Shown: positions 43,759 to 52,914, counted from the stretch's first letter. The stretch: DNA of 64,000 nt from Saccharophagus degradans 2-40 (GCF_000013665.1 NC_007912.1:4649684-4713683), one strand, 5' to 3'. The notes: generated from the sequence alone by a model not told the origin. Numbers and translations are program-made.

Positions 43759-46212
43759 TTTCAAGCTATTTCCCGTCCCATTATCAGTCACCTCACCCAC
43801 ACTTTCACCAGTAATATTTCTACTGGTTTCAGTTAACACCACCGGTTGGTTGGTTTCGTTTATGAGTAATATATTTGCTGCATCTTGATAGCTTGGGTCG
43901 CCAGCCCAGCGGTCGCCAGTATCGCCTACGCGTATTTCGCGCGGCACATCTGGGTTGCTGCCATCACTTAGGAAGGTAATGTTATGACCAGAGCCTGCAA
44001 TATACGCAAAAGCGTGTGAGCCGGTAGATGGAATATTGGTAACGGTTATTTCGACATTGGCGTTGTTGCGCGTATCGTACGTAGAGTGCAATAGCGGACC
44101 GTAGCCTGCATCACCGCGCGAATTGATTACATCGCTATTATTCGCCAGCGCGTAACCCACACTACAACCTTGAATTTCTACATTTTTTATATAACTTGGC
44201 TTAGAAGCCAATGGCGTAGTAATACAACCGCGCATATTAATTACTTTGGTGTCTTCTACAGTAATTGCACCAGTACGCACCACACTACCATCTAATTTGG
44301 TGCCTTGTGTATAAGCGCGTATGCCATCTTCGGTAAGGTTGTACATTAGGTCGCGCACAATTGGCAGGCCCACAAAGTGATCTGGGTATTGCTGCTCAAA
44401 ATTAAACGGCCCCATTAAGGAGTCTGGCCCGTCGTTATACATATCGGCGCCTAAGCGCATACGCCCTTGTACAACAGAGTTTTTAATTACTGTGTTATCT
44501 GCACCCTGCATAAAAATGCCGTGGCCGAATGCAAGTACGGTTAATTTCATGCCGTCAATTAATACATTGTCGCCAGAAATTTGTACACCAGCATGTTTGC
44601 GTAAATACACTGCAGAACCGGCGCCCTTACCTAACATATCACCGTAGCCATACGGGTATGAACCGCGCACAGTAATGGTGTTATTTAAAAACTGTACGCC
44701 GTTCCCCCACACTCTAAACTCCGTCATTTGACGCGCGGGCCAATAGTCTGGGTTTTTATTATGGGCGGTAAAATCTGTTACATCGTGCTGGCCATTCGGA
44801 TAGGTATTTTCGAAAGTACCGTTTAAAAAAGTAATGTTATCGCCCATCACATCGTAGGTTACTTGCGAGTGAATAGGCTGGGTACTCATACTGTTTAAGA
44901 GTTTAGTGGGTACCTGAATGGTTACACCGGTAAAATCCAATACATTATTCGCACCGTCGAATCGAAATACGGTGGTGTTATCAGACATTAACGCTGTAGC
45001 TTCATACACACCGCGCTTCATGCGAATGTGTTGATTGCTATTGGAAATAGCATTTTGCAATTCAGCAAGGTTTCGCACCGCCACATAATTTTGTTGTGCG
45101 TTGCGTACCCAGCACGATTTAACCGTGCCGCGAACGGGGTCACCCAAGTTAGTATTATTACAAGTTACGCCGTCTAGCTCGACAGAGTAGTTCCAGCTAT
45201 CGCCAGCGCCGTAGGCCACTTCTTTTATATTAGAAAATGCACATTGCTCGCGCTCGGCGGCACAATAAGTCCATGATGCATCTGGGCCGGTTGGTGCTGG
45301 TGGAACAATTTCGCTGCCTTCAATAACTTCAACTTCCGCTAGGCTTAATGGGTTTGTGCCAGAAAGTTGTACACGCACATAGCGACCTGTGCGATCTATA
45401 TTTATTTCGGTTGGGCTGCCCGCAGTATCATTAAAATAATAAGCACTTACACCCGCTTGACTAAGCGCACCGCTTAAGGTTTGCGATGTAAAGGGCACAT
45501 CGGACACCAACACATAAAACGCCGATAAACGCGAGCTGCAGCAGTTGGTACGATTCCACAAGTTAACTTGGTCGATAGATCTAACTGAGCCTAGATCCAC
45601 TTGCCACCAAGGTTGATACTCGTTATTGGTGTGGGTAATCGAGCCTTGATTCCAGTTACCATTGGTGTTGCCATCTACCGCACGGCTAGATACACCCTCA
45701 TAGCCAGTGGATGATTGGGATGTAGCTTTACCAAGAGCAATATTTTCTCCACTTGCAAGCGTAACCACATCGAACTCGGTAATACTGTTCCAATTATTTT
45801 GGCTGTTACCATAACCTACAATACGCACATAGCGCGCAGAAGTATCATCCAACTCAAAATGTTGCTGCGCTAAGGTTCGGGTTGGTGGCGTACCCGAAAA
45901 AAGTGTTTGCCAATTGCCGCCATCGTTCGACACTTGAATGTCGATGGTTGCATCGCGCACATCTCCGCGAAAAAATGCTATTTGCACAGCATCCACAGTG
46001 TGTGTCGCGCCCAAATCATATTCAATCCACTGCCCAGATCCATTCGCCGACCAGCGCGTATCTATATTGTCATCTAAGGTATTCGCGGGCACATTGCCGT
46101 CATCCGCAGATGCAGTTACATTTAATGCGGCGTGAGCATTAGCCATGCCCAGCGCGCAAAGCAAAGAAATACAAAATTTCCTGCAGTGTTTGAGGTGAGA
46201 TAGTTTTATCAT
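43756..46212 (-). CDS. Secreted protein with two CBM32/F5-F8C lectin domains and a parallel beta-helix
   Basis: 818 residues with a signal peptide (LCALGMANAHA). Residues about 30-150 and 155-300 are discoidin-like CBM32/fucolectin domains (LDDNIDTRWSANGSGQWIEY, DLGATHTVDAVQIAFFRGD; YQPWWQVDLGSVRSIDQVNL, NRTNCCSSRLSAFYVLVSD). A short Cys-containing module (ASWTYCAAEREQCAF, LGDPVRGTVKSCW) joins them to a right-handed beta-helix with many NTIxV / NSVVQG-type turns. The helix suggests a polysaccharide lyase or hydrolase but no known catalytic triad could be assigned. The substrate is unknown; alginate, fucan or pectin-like glycans are possible. Confidence 0.75.
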   Translation of the reverse strand: MIKLSHLKHCRKFCISLLCALGMANAHAALNVTASADDGNVPANTLDDNIDTRWSANGSGQWIEYDLGATHTVDAVQIAFFRGDVRDATIDIQVSNDGGNWQTLFSGTPPTRTLAQQHFELDDTSARYVRIVGYGNSQNNWNSITEFDVVTLASGENIALGKATSQSSTGYEGVSSRAVDGNTNGNWNQGSITHTNNEYQPWWQVDLGSVRSIDQVNLWNRTNCCSSRLSAFYVLVSDVPFTSQTLSGALSQAGVSAYYFNDTAGSPTEINIDRTGRYVRVQLSGTNPLSLAEVEVIEGSEIVPPAPTGPDASWTYCAAEREQCAFSNIKEVAYGAGDSWNYSVELDGVTCNNTNLGDPVRGTVKSCWVRNAQQNYVAVRNLAELQNAISNSNQHIRMKRGVYEATALMSDNTTVFRFDGANNVLDFTGVTIQVPTKLLNSMSTQPIHSQVTYDVMGDNITFLNGTFENTYPNGQHDVTDFTAHNKNPDYWPARQMTEFRVWGNGVQFLNNTITVRGSYPYGYGDMLGKGAGSAVYLRKHAGVQISGDNVLIDGMKLTVLAFGHGIFMQGADNTVIKNSVVQGRMRLGADMYNDGPDSLMGPFNFEQQYPDHFVGLPIVRDLMYNLTEDGIRAYTQGTKLDGSVVRTGAITVEDTKVINMRGCITTPLASKPSYIKNVEIQGCSVGYALANNSDVINSRGDAGYGPLLHSTYDTRNNANVEITVTNIPSTGSHAFAYIAGSGHNITFLSDGSNPDVPREIRVGDTGDRWAGDPSYQDAANILLINETNQPVVLTETSRNITGESVGEVTDNGTGNSLK

Positions 46213-46883
46213 TTTTGTTTCCTCTTGAAGGTTAATTCACACACTAAGGTGAAGCTCGCAAAACATGAAAAGCTGTGACATAAAATTCGGGCGCAAAAAC
46301 GCACCCACCGCAAAAAGCAGTGTATTTTTTAAATTCATTTTTATTGGTGTTACTGTTTTAGGTGGTGTTTATTTTATTTTTATAAATATCTATTGTTCGC
46401 CAAACTTACTGTCGTTAAATATTAAGCAGATGCGCAACCCTTAATGTGCAAACCGCATTAAACTGTGGCCGGTGGGTTAATGTTTAATTTTCAATAAGAA
46501 TCTACTCAAATAGCAACACACCGCGCCAACCTCTCTAACCAATTTAATTAGCGACGTTTACCCACACCGCGGCGCAACAATATTATTTTGCCCACTCGCA
46601 CTCCACCGCTTTAAACCGGAACTGTGCACCAATCGTACAAATTAAAATTGGTTAGAACGAATAAAACGCCAAAATAAGCATTCCACCAACCCAAAGAGTA
46701 GAATAGACAATCTTGAAACACTGAAAATATAGGTAATGAAGAGGAAGAAACAGAGGAGGCCGGCGTTCGCCGGGCCAAATTGGTTAGAACGAATAAGGTG
46801 ACACATTGAGAATAGCTCACAGCTTAAAGCAGCCAGTTAACAGCCAAAATAACTCTCCCAAGCTGTTAACTGACCTCTGTTTA
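46213..46883. other. 671-bp gene-free region with direct and inverted repeats
   Basis: It holds the promoter side of the beta-helix gene. AAATTGGTTAGAACGAATAA occurs twice (46645-46664 and 46777-46796), and TCTAACCAATTT at 46534-46545 is a partial inverted copy. A short palindrome CCGGCGTTCGCCGG lies at 46760-46773. The right end (46806-46883) is degenerate heptad DNA. The open frame at 46611-46820 (minus) has no ribosome site or family and is left out. Confidence 0.6.
46645..46796 (+). repeat. Exact 20-bp direct repeat pair
   Basis: AAATTGGTTAGAACGAATAA at 46645-46664 and again at 46777-46796, 132 bp apart, bounding a segment with the palindrome CCGGCGTTCGCCGG. Confidence 0.85.
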
Positions 46884-46886
46884 CTA
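46806..46886. repeat. Degenerate heptad repeat abutting the GH53 stop
   Basis: Read on the minus strand after the TAG: TAAACAGAGGTCAGTTAACA, GCTTGGGAGAG, GCTGTTAACTGGCTGCTTTA, AGCTGTGAGCTATTC. Units of seven beginning GCT or CAG recur with substitutions. Confidence 0.6.
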
Positions 46887-48314
46887 ATAAACCATCCATT
46901 GCTGGTTCCAACCAGTGTGGCAACTCCATTGAATAATAGAATCACCGTTGTTAGCACCGCCTGCGTTTACATCTACGCATTTACCGCTGGCGCGAGATTT
47001 TAAGCGGAAGTAGCCATCGCCCATGTCTTCTTTTAGCCATTGCTGATTGGCGTTATTGTGGCATGCCCACTGCACTACGTTATCGCCATCGGCAGTGCCT
47101 GCACCCAGTACATCTAAGCACTTATTACTGTGGCCCACGCGCAATCGCACGTAGTTATTGCCCATATCTTCAAAAGTCCATTGCTGGTTGGCGTTGCTGT
47201 GGCAACTCCACTGAATGATATCGGCACCATCTGCTGTACTGCGGCCATTAACATCTATACAGCGGTTGCTATTGCGCGATTGCAAACGCGCGGTTGTCAC
47301 ATTCGAGCTGCCGTCAATAAACGCGTCTAATGCTTCGGTGGGGCGCATGGTGTTTGGGTTCCATGCACCTAGCGTGTAGCCCTGCCAGTTTGATGCCTGC
47401 GGCTCCCAATAAAATACCCCTGTTGCACCGGCGTTTTGCGCCTTAGCAATTACATCGCTCACGATTGCTTTCGCTTCTGGGTGATCCCACGGCGCACCAA
47501 CCTCGGCAATTAGCACCTCGGACCCATAGCGCGATTGCATATCGTTTAAGTTTGCCTCGCACAAACTGTTGGCTTGGCTCCAGCTATAACCGCTTGCGTT
47601 GGTAGGGTAAATAGAGGCACCTATTACATCCCACTTACCACCATTGGCTTGTAAGCCGTCAAATATCCAGCGGAAGTTTGCGTTGTCGTGGCAGTTTGCC
47701 AAGTGCACCACTGCCTTGGTATTAGGGAACACTTCTTTAACGGCATCGTAGCCACTATTCACCAACCACGCATAGTTTTGCATATTGGCGGATGCGCGCC
47801 CCTCTTCCCATAACATACCGTTGTTTGTTTCGTTGCCCACTTGCACCCATTCAGGGGTAATACCCGCATTCTTTAGGGCCACGAGGGAATCGTAGGTGTG
47901 CCACCACACCGCAGACATTAAACCGTCTAAGGTATAGTTGGTCCACGCGGCGGGCTTGTATTGCTTGCCTGGGTCAGCCCAAGAGTCGCTGTAGTGAAAA
48001 TCGATCATAATACGCATGCCCGCAGCTTTGGCGCGCTGAGCTTTTTCTATTACGTCATTAATGCTGCTATACCATCCACCGGCGGGGTTTACCCACACGC
48101 GCAGACGGATGGAATCCATACCGTGATCTTTTAGAATTTGCAGCACATCTTGCTGCTGGCCCGCATCGTTATAAAACGTGTAGCCCTCTGCTTCCATTTC
48201 AGAAATCCAACTCACATCTGCACCTTTTGCCATAGCAAGGGCGTTTGAAGCCTGCAGCAAAATAAAGGTGGACGCAGCCATAGCGCATAGCGCTTTCTTT
48301 ATAGATAAAGTCAT
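46884..48314 (-). CDS. GH53 endo-beta-1,4-galactanase with C-terminal ricin-type CBM13
   Basis: 476 residues. A signal peptide (ASTFILLQASNALA) is followed by the GH53 domain: KGADVSWISEMEAEGYTFYN, SIRLRVWVNP, FHYSDSWADPGKQ, acid/base Glu in VQVGNETNNGMLW (near 157) and nucleophile Glu in LIAEVGAPW (near 268). A Ser-containing joint leads to three ricin-like repeats (about 345-476), each with a QQW-type triplet and NKCLDV/NRCIDV/GKCVDV. It would cut type I arabinogalactan outside the cell. Two LacI-type palindromes lie 180-240 bp upstream. Confidence 0.92.
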   Translation of the reverse strand: MTLSIKKALCAMAASTFILLQASNALAMAKGADVSWISEMEAEGYTFYNDAGQQQDVLQILKDHGMDSIRLRVWVNPAGGWYSSINDVIEKAQRAKAAGMRIMIDFHYSDSWADPGKQYKPAAWTNYTLDGLMSAVWWHTYDSLVALKNAGITPEWVQVGNETNNGMLWEEGRASANMQNYAWLVNSGYDAVKEVFPNTKAVVHLANCHDNANFRWIFDGLQANGGKWDVIGASIYPTNASGYSWSQANSLCEANLNDMQSRYGSEVLIAEVGAPWDHPEAKAIVSDVIAKAQNAGATGVFYWEPQASNWQGYTLGAWNPNTMRPTEALDAFIDGSSNVTTARLQSRNSNRCIDVNGRSTADGADIIQWSCHSNANQQWTFEDMGNNYVRLRVGHSNKCLDVLGAGTADGDNVVQWACHNNANQQWLKEDMGDGYFRLKSRASGKCVDVNAGGANNGDSIIQWSCHTGWNQQWMVY

Positions 48315-48714
48315 AGTGTGTACCTGTAGGTGTTTATTATTGTTGTATCCGCCAAGGCTACCTTAGCGAATAGAGCCAATGCCCCCGCGCCAGCACCCTA
48401 CCAGGACTACAGCCAGCGTCGTTTATAGAAAATTACTTCAATACATTCATAACCAACTAAATAGCCGGTTTGTTATTGTTATTAGACATAAAGTTAAACG
48501 TTTACCTTTCGGAACAAAAAAACGCACACGTATCAACCTAAAAACAAAGGTAAACGTTTAACATCAAAAAGTAAAGAATTGTTTGTTTTGTAGACATAAG
48601 ATGAATTTGGCGACTAGGAAGGGAGTTTTATCAGAGGCAGCCTACAGCTATCAGCTTACAGCACACCGCTTAACCCCGACTGCGCCCTGTAAGCTGACAA
48701 CTGTAAACTGTCCC
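48315..48714. other. 400-bp regulatory/repeat region upstream of GH53
   Basis: It contains the two LacI-type palindromes and, at 48636-48714, a degenerate heptad block adjoining the DEAD-box gene's stop. Short plus-strand frames here carry no coding signal. Confidence 0.6.
48493..48561. promoter_or_regulatory. Pair of LacI/GalR-type operators upstream of GH53
   Basis: GTTAAACGTTTAC (core TTAAACGTTTA, 48494-48504) and GGTAAACGTTTAAC (core TAAACGTTTA, 48551-48560) are perfect palindromes with central CG, 57 bp apart. They belong to the same class as the TGTAATCGGTTACA upstream of the GH26 gene. They suggest sugar-responsive repression, possibly with DNA looping. Confidence 0.6.
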
Positions 48715-48717
48715 CTA
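48636..48717. repeat. Degenerate heptad repeat abutting the DEAD-box gene stop
   Basis: On the minus strand after TAG: GGGACAGTTTACAGTTGTCA, GCTTACAGGGC, then GCTGTAAGCTGATAGCTGTA, GGCTGCC. The last part is four successive heptads GCTGTAA-GCTGATA-GCTGTAG-GCTGCC. Confidence 0.65.
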
Positions 48718-50025
48718 TCTCTTAAACAATGGCTCACTGCCATCGCCCAAATTCACTTTTGGGGCGGAGCGTTTCTTTTGGGGGTCTTTTTTACTTGGTA
48801 ATTTTTTGCCGGGTTTGCCGGCTGTAGTTTTGGTTTTTTTCTTTTTGGGGCCGGCGGCTTTGCCAGAGCTTTTTAGTTTTTTGGGGCCGTTGTAGGTACC
48901 CTCTAAACCTTTCACCTTGCGCGGTATTAAGCGAATTTTTAAGTAGCGCTCGATACTCGACATAGGGTTGAATTCTTTGGGGCTAATAAGCGTAATTGCC
49001 AAACCGGTTTTGTCAGAGCGCCCCGTACGGCCCACGCGATGCACATGCTCATCGCCGGTAAACGCTGCCGAGAAATTAATAACCAAATCTACATCTTTTA
49101 TATCCAACCCGCGCGCAGCCACATCGGTAGCTACCAGCACGCGAATTTTACCGTCGATAAACCGGTTCATTACCTGCTTGCGGTCGCTTTGCGTAACCTC
49201 ACCGTGAATATATTCCGACACTAATTTATTCGCGCGTAAAATATTACTCACTTTCTGGCATTGCAAACGCGTATTACAAAAAACTATTACGCGCTGCGCG
49301 TCTTCTTCCGCAATAAGCTTAACCACTAGTTTTTCTTTGTGGCTGTCGTCGTCGGCGAATACGCGCTGTTGGGTGATATTGCTATGACCTTCTTTAGCGC
49401 TATCTACTTGGATGCGCACAGGGTCTTGTAACAAGCCAGTAATACCACCTATCCCCTTGTGCTTTAACGTAGCCGAAAACAAAAGGTTTTGTCTTTCTTC
49501 ATTACACACAGCGGCAATGGCAAGCATGTTTTCTTGAAAGCCCATATCCAGCATGCGATCGGATTCGTCCAACACTAAAAACTCTAAATCGGAAAAATCG
49601 ACATTGCCATTTTTAATATGCTCGACCAAGCGGCCTGGCGTAGCTACCAATACCTCGGGGTTTTTGCGAACAGTAGCCACTTGGTGTTTGTAAGCTTCAC
49701 CGCCCATAATTAAGCCCACCTTAATTTGTGTGTAACCGGCGAATTGCTCGAAGGCTTTTACGGTTTGCAAAGCTAGCTCGCGGGTAGGCAATAAAATTAA
49801 TGCGCGGGTAGATGTATTAGGGCGCGGATCGTTTAAAAATTTGTGCAGCATAGGCAGCAAAAAAGCGGCCGTTTTACCGCTGCCGGTTTTGGCCGACACC
49901 ATAATATCTTTGCCGGCTAAAACGGCAGGAATGGTTTGCACCTGTACATCAGTAGGCTTGGTAAAGGTTAATTTATCTAACGCTTTTTGCAGTGATTGGT
50001 GTAACCCTAACTCGCTAAATTCCAT
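48715..50025 (-). CDS. DEAD-box RNA helicase with DESD motif II
   Basis: 436 residues. The Q motif region (FSELGLHQSLQKALDKL, KPTDVQVQTIP), motif I AKTGSGKTAA, TPGRL, motif II VLDESDRMLDMGFQ, SATL, and HRVGRTGRSDKTG are all present. Motif II reads DESD instead of DEAD. The tail (about 370-436) is Lys-rich and basic, probably for RNA binding. It belongs to the SrmB/RhlE-like group; the exact orthologue is uncertain. It overlaps the upstream DUF3010 gene by one base (TAATG). Confidence 0.93.
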   Translation of the reverse strand: MEFSELGLHQSLQKALDKLTFTKPTDVQVQTIPAVLAGKDIMVSAKTGSGKTAAFLLPMLHKFLNDPRPNTSTRALILLPTRELALQTVKAFEQFAGYTQIKVGLIMGGEAYKHQVATVRKNPEVLVATPGRLVEHIKNGNVDFSDLEFLVLDESDRMLDMGFQENMLAIAAVCNEERQNLLFSATLKHKGIGGITGLLQDPVRIQVDSAKEGHSNITQQRVFADDDSHKEKLVVKLIAEEDAQRVIVFCNTRLQCQKVSNILRANKLVSEYIHGEVTQSDRKQVMNRFIDGKIRVLVATDVAARGLDIKDVDLVINFSAAFTGDEHVHRVGRTGRSDKTGLAITLISPKEFNPMSSIERYLKIRLIPRKVKGLEGTYNGPKKLKSSGKAAGPKKKKTKTTAGKPGKKLPSKKDPQKKRSAPKVNLGDGSEPLFKR

Positions 50026-50501
50026 TATTCAGCAGGCCCCTGTTTGGCAATGCTGACTAATTCCGACGGTTTAAGCGATGCCTCTACCAGCGCTACATAG
50101 GCGGTAACAAAAGCCGTTTCTTGAAAAATTTTTAAGCCGGTATCTTCAAAGCGCACGGGCAGCGGCTTAGCTTTAAGCAACGCCTTGCTGTGGGACGGGT
50201 TCATAAGGGCAACATCTATGCCTTCTATTAGCTGAATTGCAGCTTCCATTTTAAACCCTTCGGCACCACCGGCGAACTTGCCTTTCTTCTGGCGCTCGCG
50301 AATAACTATCTTTTCTACGCGGTAATCTTCGGCAAGTTTGGCAACCGCAAACTGAAAATCCTTAACGCCTTGGCTGGTATCTGGGTCTTTTATTACTAGG
50401 CTGCGCACACGGCAATCGGGTATGTCGTACAGCCCTTTGTTACTTTCCAACAAGCATATGACGGCTTCTTTGCCTTTAATTTCGATTCCACATACTCTCA
50501 T
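50025..50501 (-). CDS. DUF3010 family protein
   Basis: 158 residues, cytoplasmic. MRVCGIEIKGKEAVICLLES, FQFAVAKLAEDYRVEKIVIRERQKKGKFAGGAEGFKMEA (in two blocks) and MNPSHSKALLK match the DUF3010 family, which looks like an RNase H-like or resolvase-like fold by its beta-strand pattern; no activity is known. The start codon of the RNA helicase overlaps its stop, so the two are translationally coupled. Confidence 0.85.
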   Translation of the reverse strand: MRVCGIEIKGKEAVICLLESNKGLYDIPDCRVRSLVIKDPDTSQGVKDFQFAVAKLAEDYRVEKIVIRERQKKGKFAGGAEGFKMEAAIQLIEGIDVALMNPSHSKALLKAKPLPVRFEDTGLKIFQETAFVTAYVALVEASLKPSELVSIAKQGPAE

Positions 50502-50700
50502 AATTCAACCTCTTACCCAGCGCTACAGGCGCACACATGGCGCCCATAGAATAGCGCGAATTCATAAAATGACTAATGGCGCAGATGATACAGCATTACT
50601 GGGCATTTGCGGCCAATAGTGCCAATAAAATGCCCAGCAAATACACATTGGTAACGCGTCCAACCTCGCTTGGTATAAAGCATAGCGGCTATCGCCTATA

Positions 50701-51345
50701 ATGCCCCACACGCTTAAGCCACATGTGTTAAAACAAGTAATGAACCGCTATTTAGAACATTCAACCTACATAGACTGGCAACACCCCAGCATTAGCGCTC
50801 TTGCTAAGCAATTACGGGCTAGCGCCAACAATGAGCTGGCTATTGCTAAAAGCTGCTTTGAATTTGTGCGCGACGAAATACACCAGAGCGCAGATTACAA
50901 AGTGGACACCATTACCTGTAAAGCGTCCGATGTGCTGGCCCACACCACCGGTTACTGTTACGCCAAAAGCCATTTATTGGCCGCATTGCTGCGCGCAAAC
51001 GGCATAGCCGCTGGGCTTTGCTACCAACGCTTGTCGGTACAAGGTGACGGTGCCCCCTACTGCCTGCACGGCTTAAACGCAGTTTACTTACAAAATTGCG
51101 GTTGGTATCGCATAGATCCGCGCGGTAATAAATCCGGCGTAAACGCACAGTTTTCACCCCCACACGAGCAACTGGCCTTTACTACCTGCAATAAGCTCGA
51201 GGCCGACTTGCAAGGCATTTGGCCTAGCCCGCTGCCGGTAGTAACAGATGTGCTAGAGCGCTACAGCACCTATACCGATGTGCTAAATAACCTTCCGGAT
51301 ATCGCGCTGTTTACCACAACTAGTGCACAGCCGTTACCCCAATGA
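50701..51345 (+). CDS. Transglutaminase-like cysteine peptidase family protein
   Basis: 214 residues, no signal peptide. Catalytic Cys in TTGYCYAKSHLLAALLRANG, His in YCLHGLNAVYL and Asp in WYRIDPRGNKSG form the triad of the transglutaminase core. IAKSCFEFVRDEI and the region before it are the usual N-terminal part. The substrate is unknown. Its stop overlaps the next start by 4 bases (ATGA), so it is coupled to a pseudouridine synthase. Confidence 0.85.
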   Translation: MPHTLKPHVLKQVMNRYLEHSTYIDWQHPSISALAKQLRASANNELAIAKSCFEFVRDEIHQSADYKVDTITCKASDVLAHTTGYCYAKSHLLAALLRANGIAAGLCYQRLSVQGDGAPYCLHGLNAVYLQNCGWYRIDPRGNKSGVNAQFSPPHEQLAFTTCNKLEADLQGIWPSPLPVVTDVLERYSTYTDVLNNLPDIALFTTTSAQPLPQ

Positions 51346-52091
51346 CGTCCAAACACGCCCGTCTTGACCGGTTTATAAGCCTTAACAGCAACCTTAATCG
51401 TCGCGATGTGCGCCTTGCAATTGCCCAAAAGCGCATTCTTGTAAACGGTAAACACGCCAGCACTATTCATCAGGTGGTGAGCCAGTTTTGCCATATCACC
51501 TTCGACAACCAAACCCTGCAAGCCAACGCACCGGTTTACATTATGCTAAACAAACCGGCAGGTAGAGTAAGTGCCACCAAAGATTCCACCCACCCCACTG
51601 TTGTGGGCTGCCTGCCGCAACAATTGCAAGCAAACATCCATATAGTTGGCAGGTTAGATTTTAACTCGACGGGGTTAATGCTACTTACCAACAACGGCGC
51701 TTGGTCTCGCCACTTAACCAGCCCAGAAAACAAAGTAAATAAAATCTACGAAGTGGAATTAGAACGAACAATAAACGATGATGAGTGGCCACAGTATATA
51801 AGTGCATTTGCAAGCGGCATGTATTTCGCGTTTGAAGACCTCACAACGCAACCAGCAAAATTAGAAAGGCTAACCGCCACCCGTGCGCGTGTGACTTTAG
51901 TAGAGGGCCGCTACCACCAAATAAAGCGCATGTTCGGCCGCTTTCGCAATAAGGTAATTGCATTACACCGCACTCAACTAGGCGCACTCCCTCTCGACCC
52001 AGCACTGCAACCGGGCGAGCACCGGCTACTTAACGACGATGAAATTATAAAATTGAGCAACGCAACGTTTACGAATGCAGATTTAAAATAA
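51342..52091 (+). CDS. RsuA/RluB/E/F-family pseudouridine synthase
   Basis: 249 residues. An N-terminal S4-like RNA-binding segment (LDRFISLNSNLNRRDVRLAI, ILVNGKHA) precedes the synthase domain with catalytic Asp in GRLDFNSTGLMLLTN and the motif EGRYHQIKRMFGRFRNKV. It modifies a uridine in rRNA or tRNA; which site cannot be told. The S4 domain looks weakly conserved. Translationally coupled to the transglutaminase-like gene. Confidence 0.9.
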   Translation: MTSKHARLDRFISLNSNLNRRDVRLAIAQKRILVNGKHASTIHQVVSQFCHITFDNQTLQANAPVYIMLNKPAGRVSATKDSTHPTVVGCLPQQLQANIHIVGRLDFNSTGLMLLTNNGAWSRHLTSPENKVNKIYEVELERTINDDEWPQYISAFASGMYFAFEDLTTQPAKLERLTATRARVTLVEGRYHQIKRMFGRFRNKVIALHRTQLGALPLDPALQPGEHRLLNDDEIIKLSNATFTNADLK

Positions 52092-52112
52092 CCACAAAAG
52101 GATAGGACTCTT

Positions 52113-52820
52113 ATGCCACGCTTTACTCGAAAAATTACTGCAAACAAATACTACACATCCAAGTTTATTTTTCTTGCCTGCGCGCTATTAAGCATTTTTA
52201 GCGCACTTTGCCATGCAGAAAAAACCACCTTTACACTGCCCGGCATTACCGAGCCCGTTATGGCAACCCATAACACTTCGCCGCCCAGTATAAATAACAA
52301 TAGCTTTACCCTAACGGCGAACAAAGGTACCGATTTATACACCACCTCTAGCGGCGAGAAAAAAGCTGATAACGTACCGAGATTATTATTCGAAGCAAAA
52401 AGTGATTTTATTTTATCTGCCAAAGTCACTTCACAATTTGGCGCCGATTACGACGGTGGCGGCCTGCTGGTTTATGCAGGCGAAAATCAATGGGCGAAAC
52501 TGCTTATAGAGCAAGTACCCAATAAAACGCTACTTGTAAGCTCGTCCGTTACCAACACCAAAGGCGATGGCGCCTACCACGCTGTTATTAATCAGCCATA
52601 TATTTATTTAAAAATTGTACGCTTAACTAATAGGTATTTTTTCTACTCATCATTAAACGGCAAAGATTGGCAAATACTGCGCGACTTCGCCCTAGGTGAA
52701 AACAAAAACGCCAAAATAGGCTTTTACAACCAAGCCCCAATTGGCGAGAAGATAGAAACTTTGTTTAGTGAGATTAGCTTTAGGGAAACGACTATTAAGA
52801 GTTATTGGCAGGGGGAGTGA
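52113..52820 (+). CDS. Exported DUF1349 concanavalin-like protein
   Basis: 235 residues. The signal peptide is long with the core LACALLSIFSALCHAE. The mature part (LTANKGTDLYTTSSGEKKAD, FILSAKVTSQFGADYDGGGL, VYAGENQWAKLLIE, RYFFYSSLNGKDWQILR, IGFYNQAPIG) follows the DUF1349 pattern, a beta-sandwich often attached to glycoside hydrolases. It may bind carbohydrate; no catalytic residues are assigned. It lies 22 bp after the pseudouridine synthase. Confidence 0.8.
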   Translation: MPRFTRKITANKYYTSKFIFLACALLSIFSALCHAEKTTFTLPGITEPVMATHNTSPPSINNNSFTLTANKGTDLYTTSSGEKKADNVPRLLFEAKSDFILSAKVTSQFGADYDGGGLLVYAGENQWAKLLIEQVPNKTLLVSSSVTNTKGDGAYHAVINQPYIYLKIVRLTNRYFFYSSLNGKDWQILRDFALGENKNAKIGFYNQAPIGEKIETLFSEISFRETTIKSYWQGE

Positions 52821-52863
52821 GTACGGGAACTAGTTATTACTAACTTAGCCCCATACTATTTAA

Positions 52864-52914
52864 TGCCATCAATACGCCATACTCCGCACGAAAAATATTG
52901 GCTTATTGATGGCA
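52864..52914. terminator. Hairpin between convergent genes
   Basis: TGCCATCAATA (52864-52874) pairs with TATTGATGGCA (52904-52914) over a 29-nt loop. No T run follows, so termination activity is uncertain. Confidence 0.45.

Noticed and set aside
46611-46820. 69-codon minus-strand frame upstream of the beta-helix gene
   Set aside because: Lies across the direct repeats and heptad block; no ribosome site or family.
48379-48801. Short plus-strand frames between GH53 and the DEAD-box gene
   Set aside because: They cover operators and the heptad block or the antisense of the helicase tail, with no coding character.
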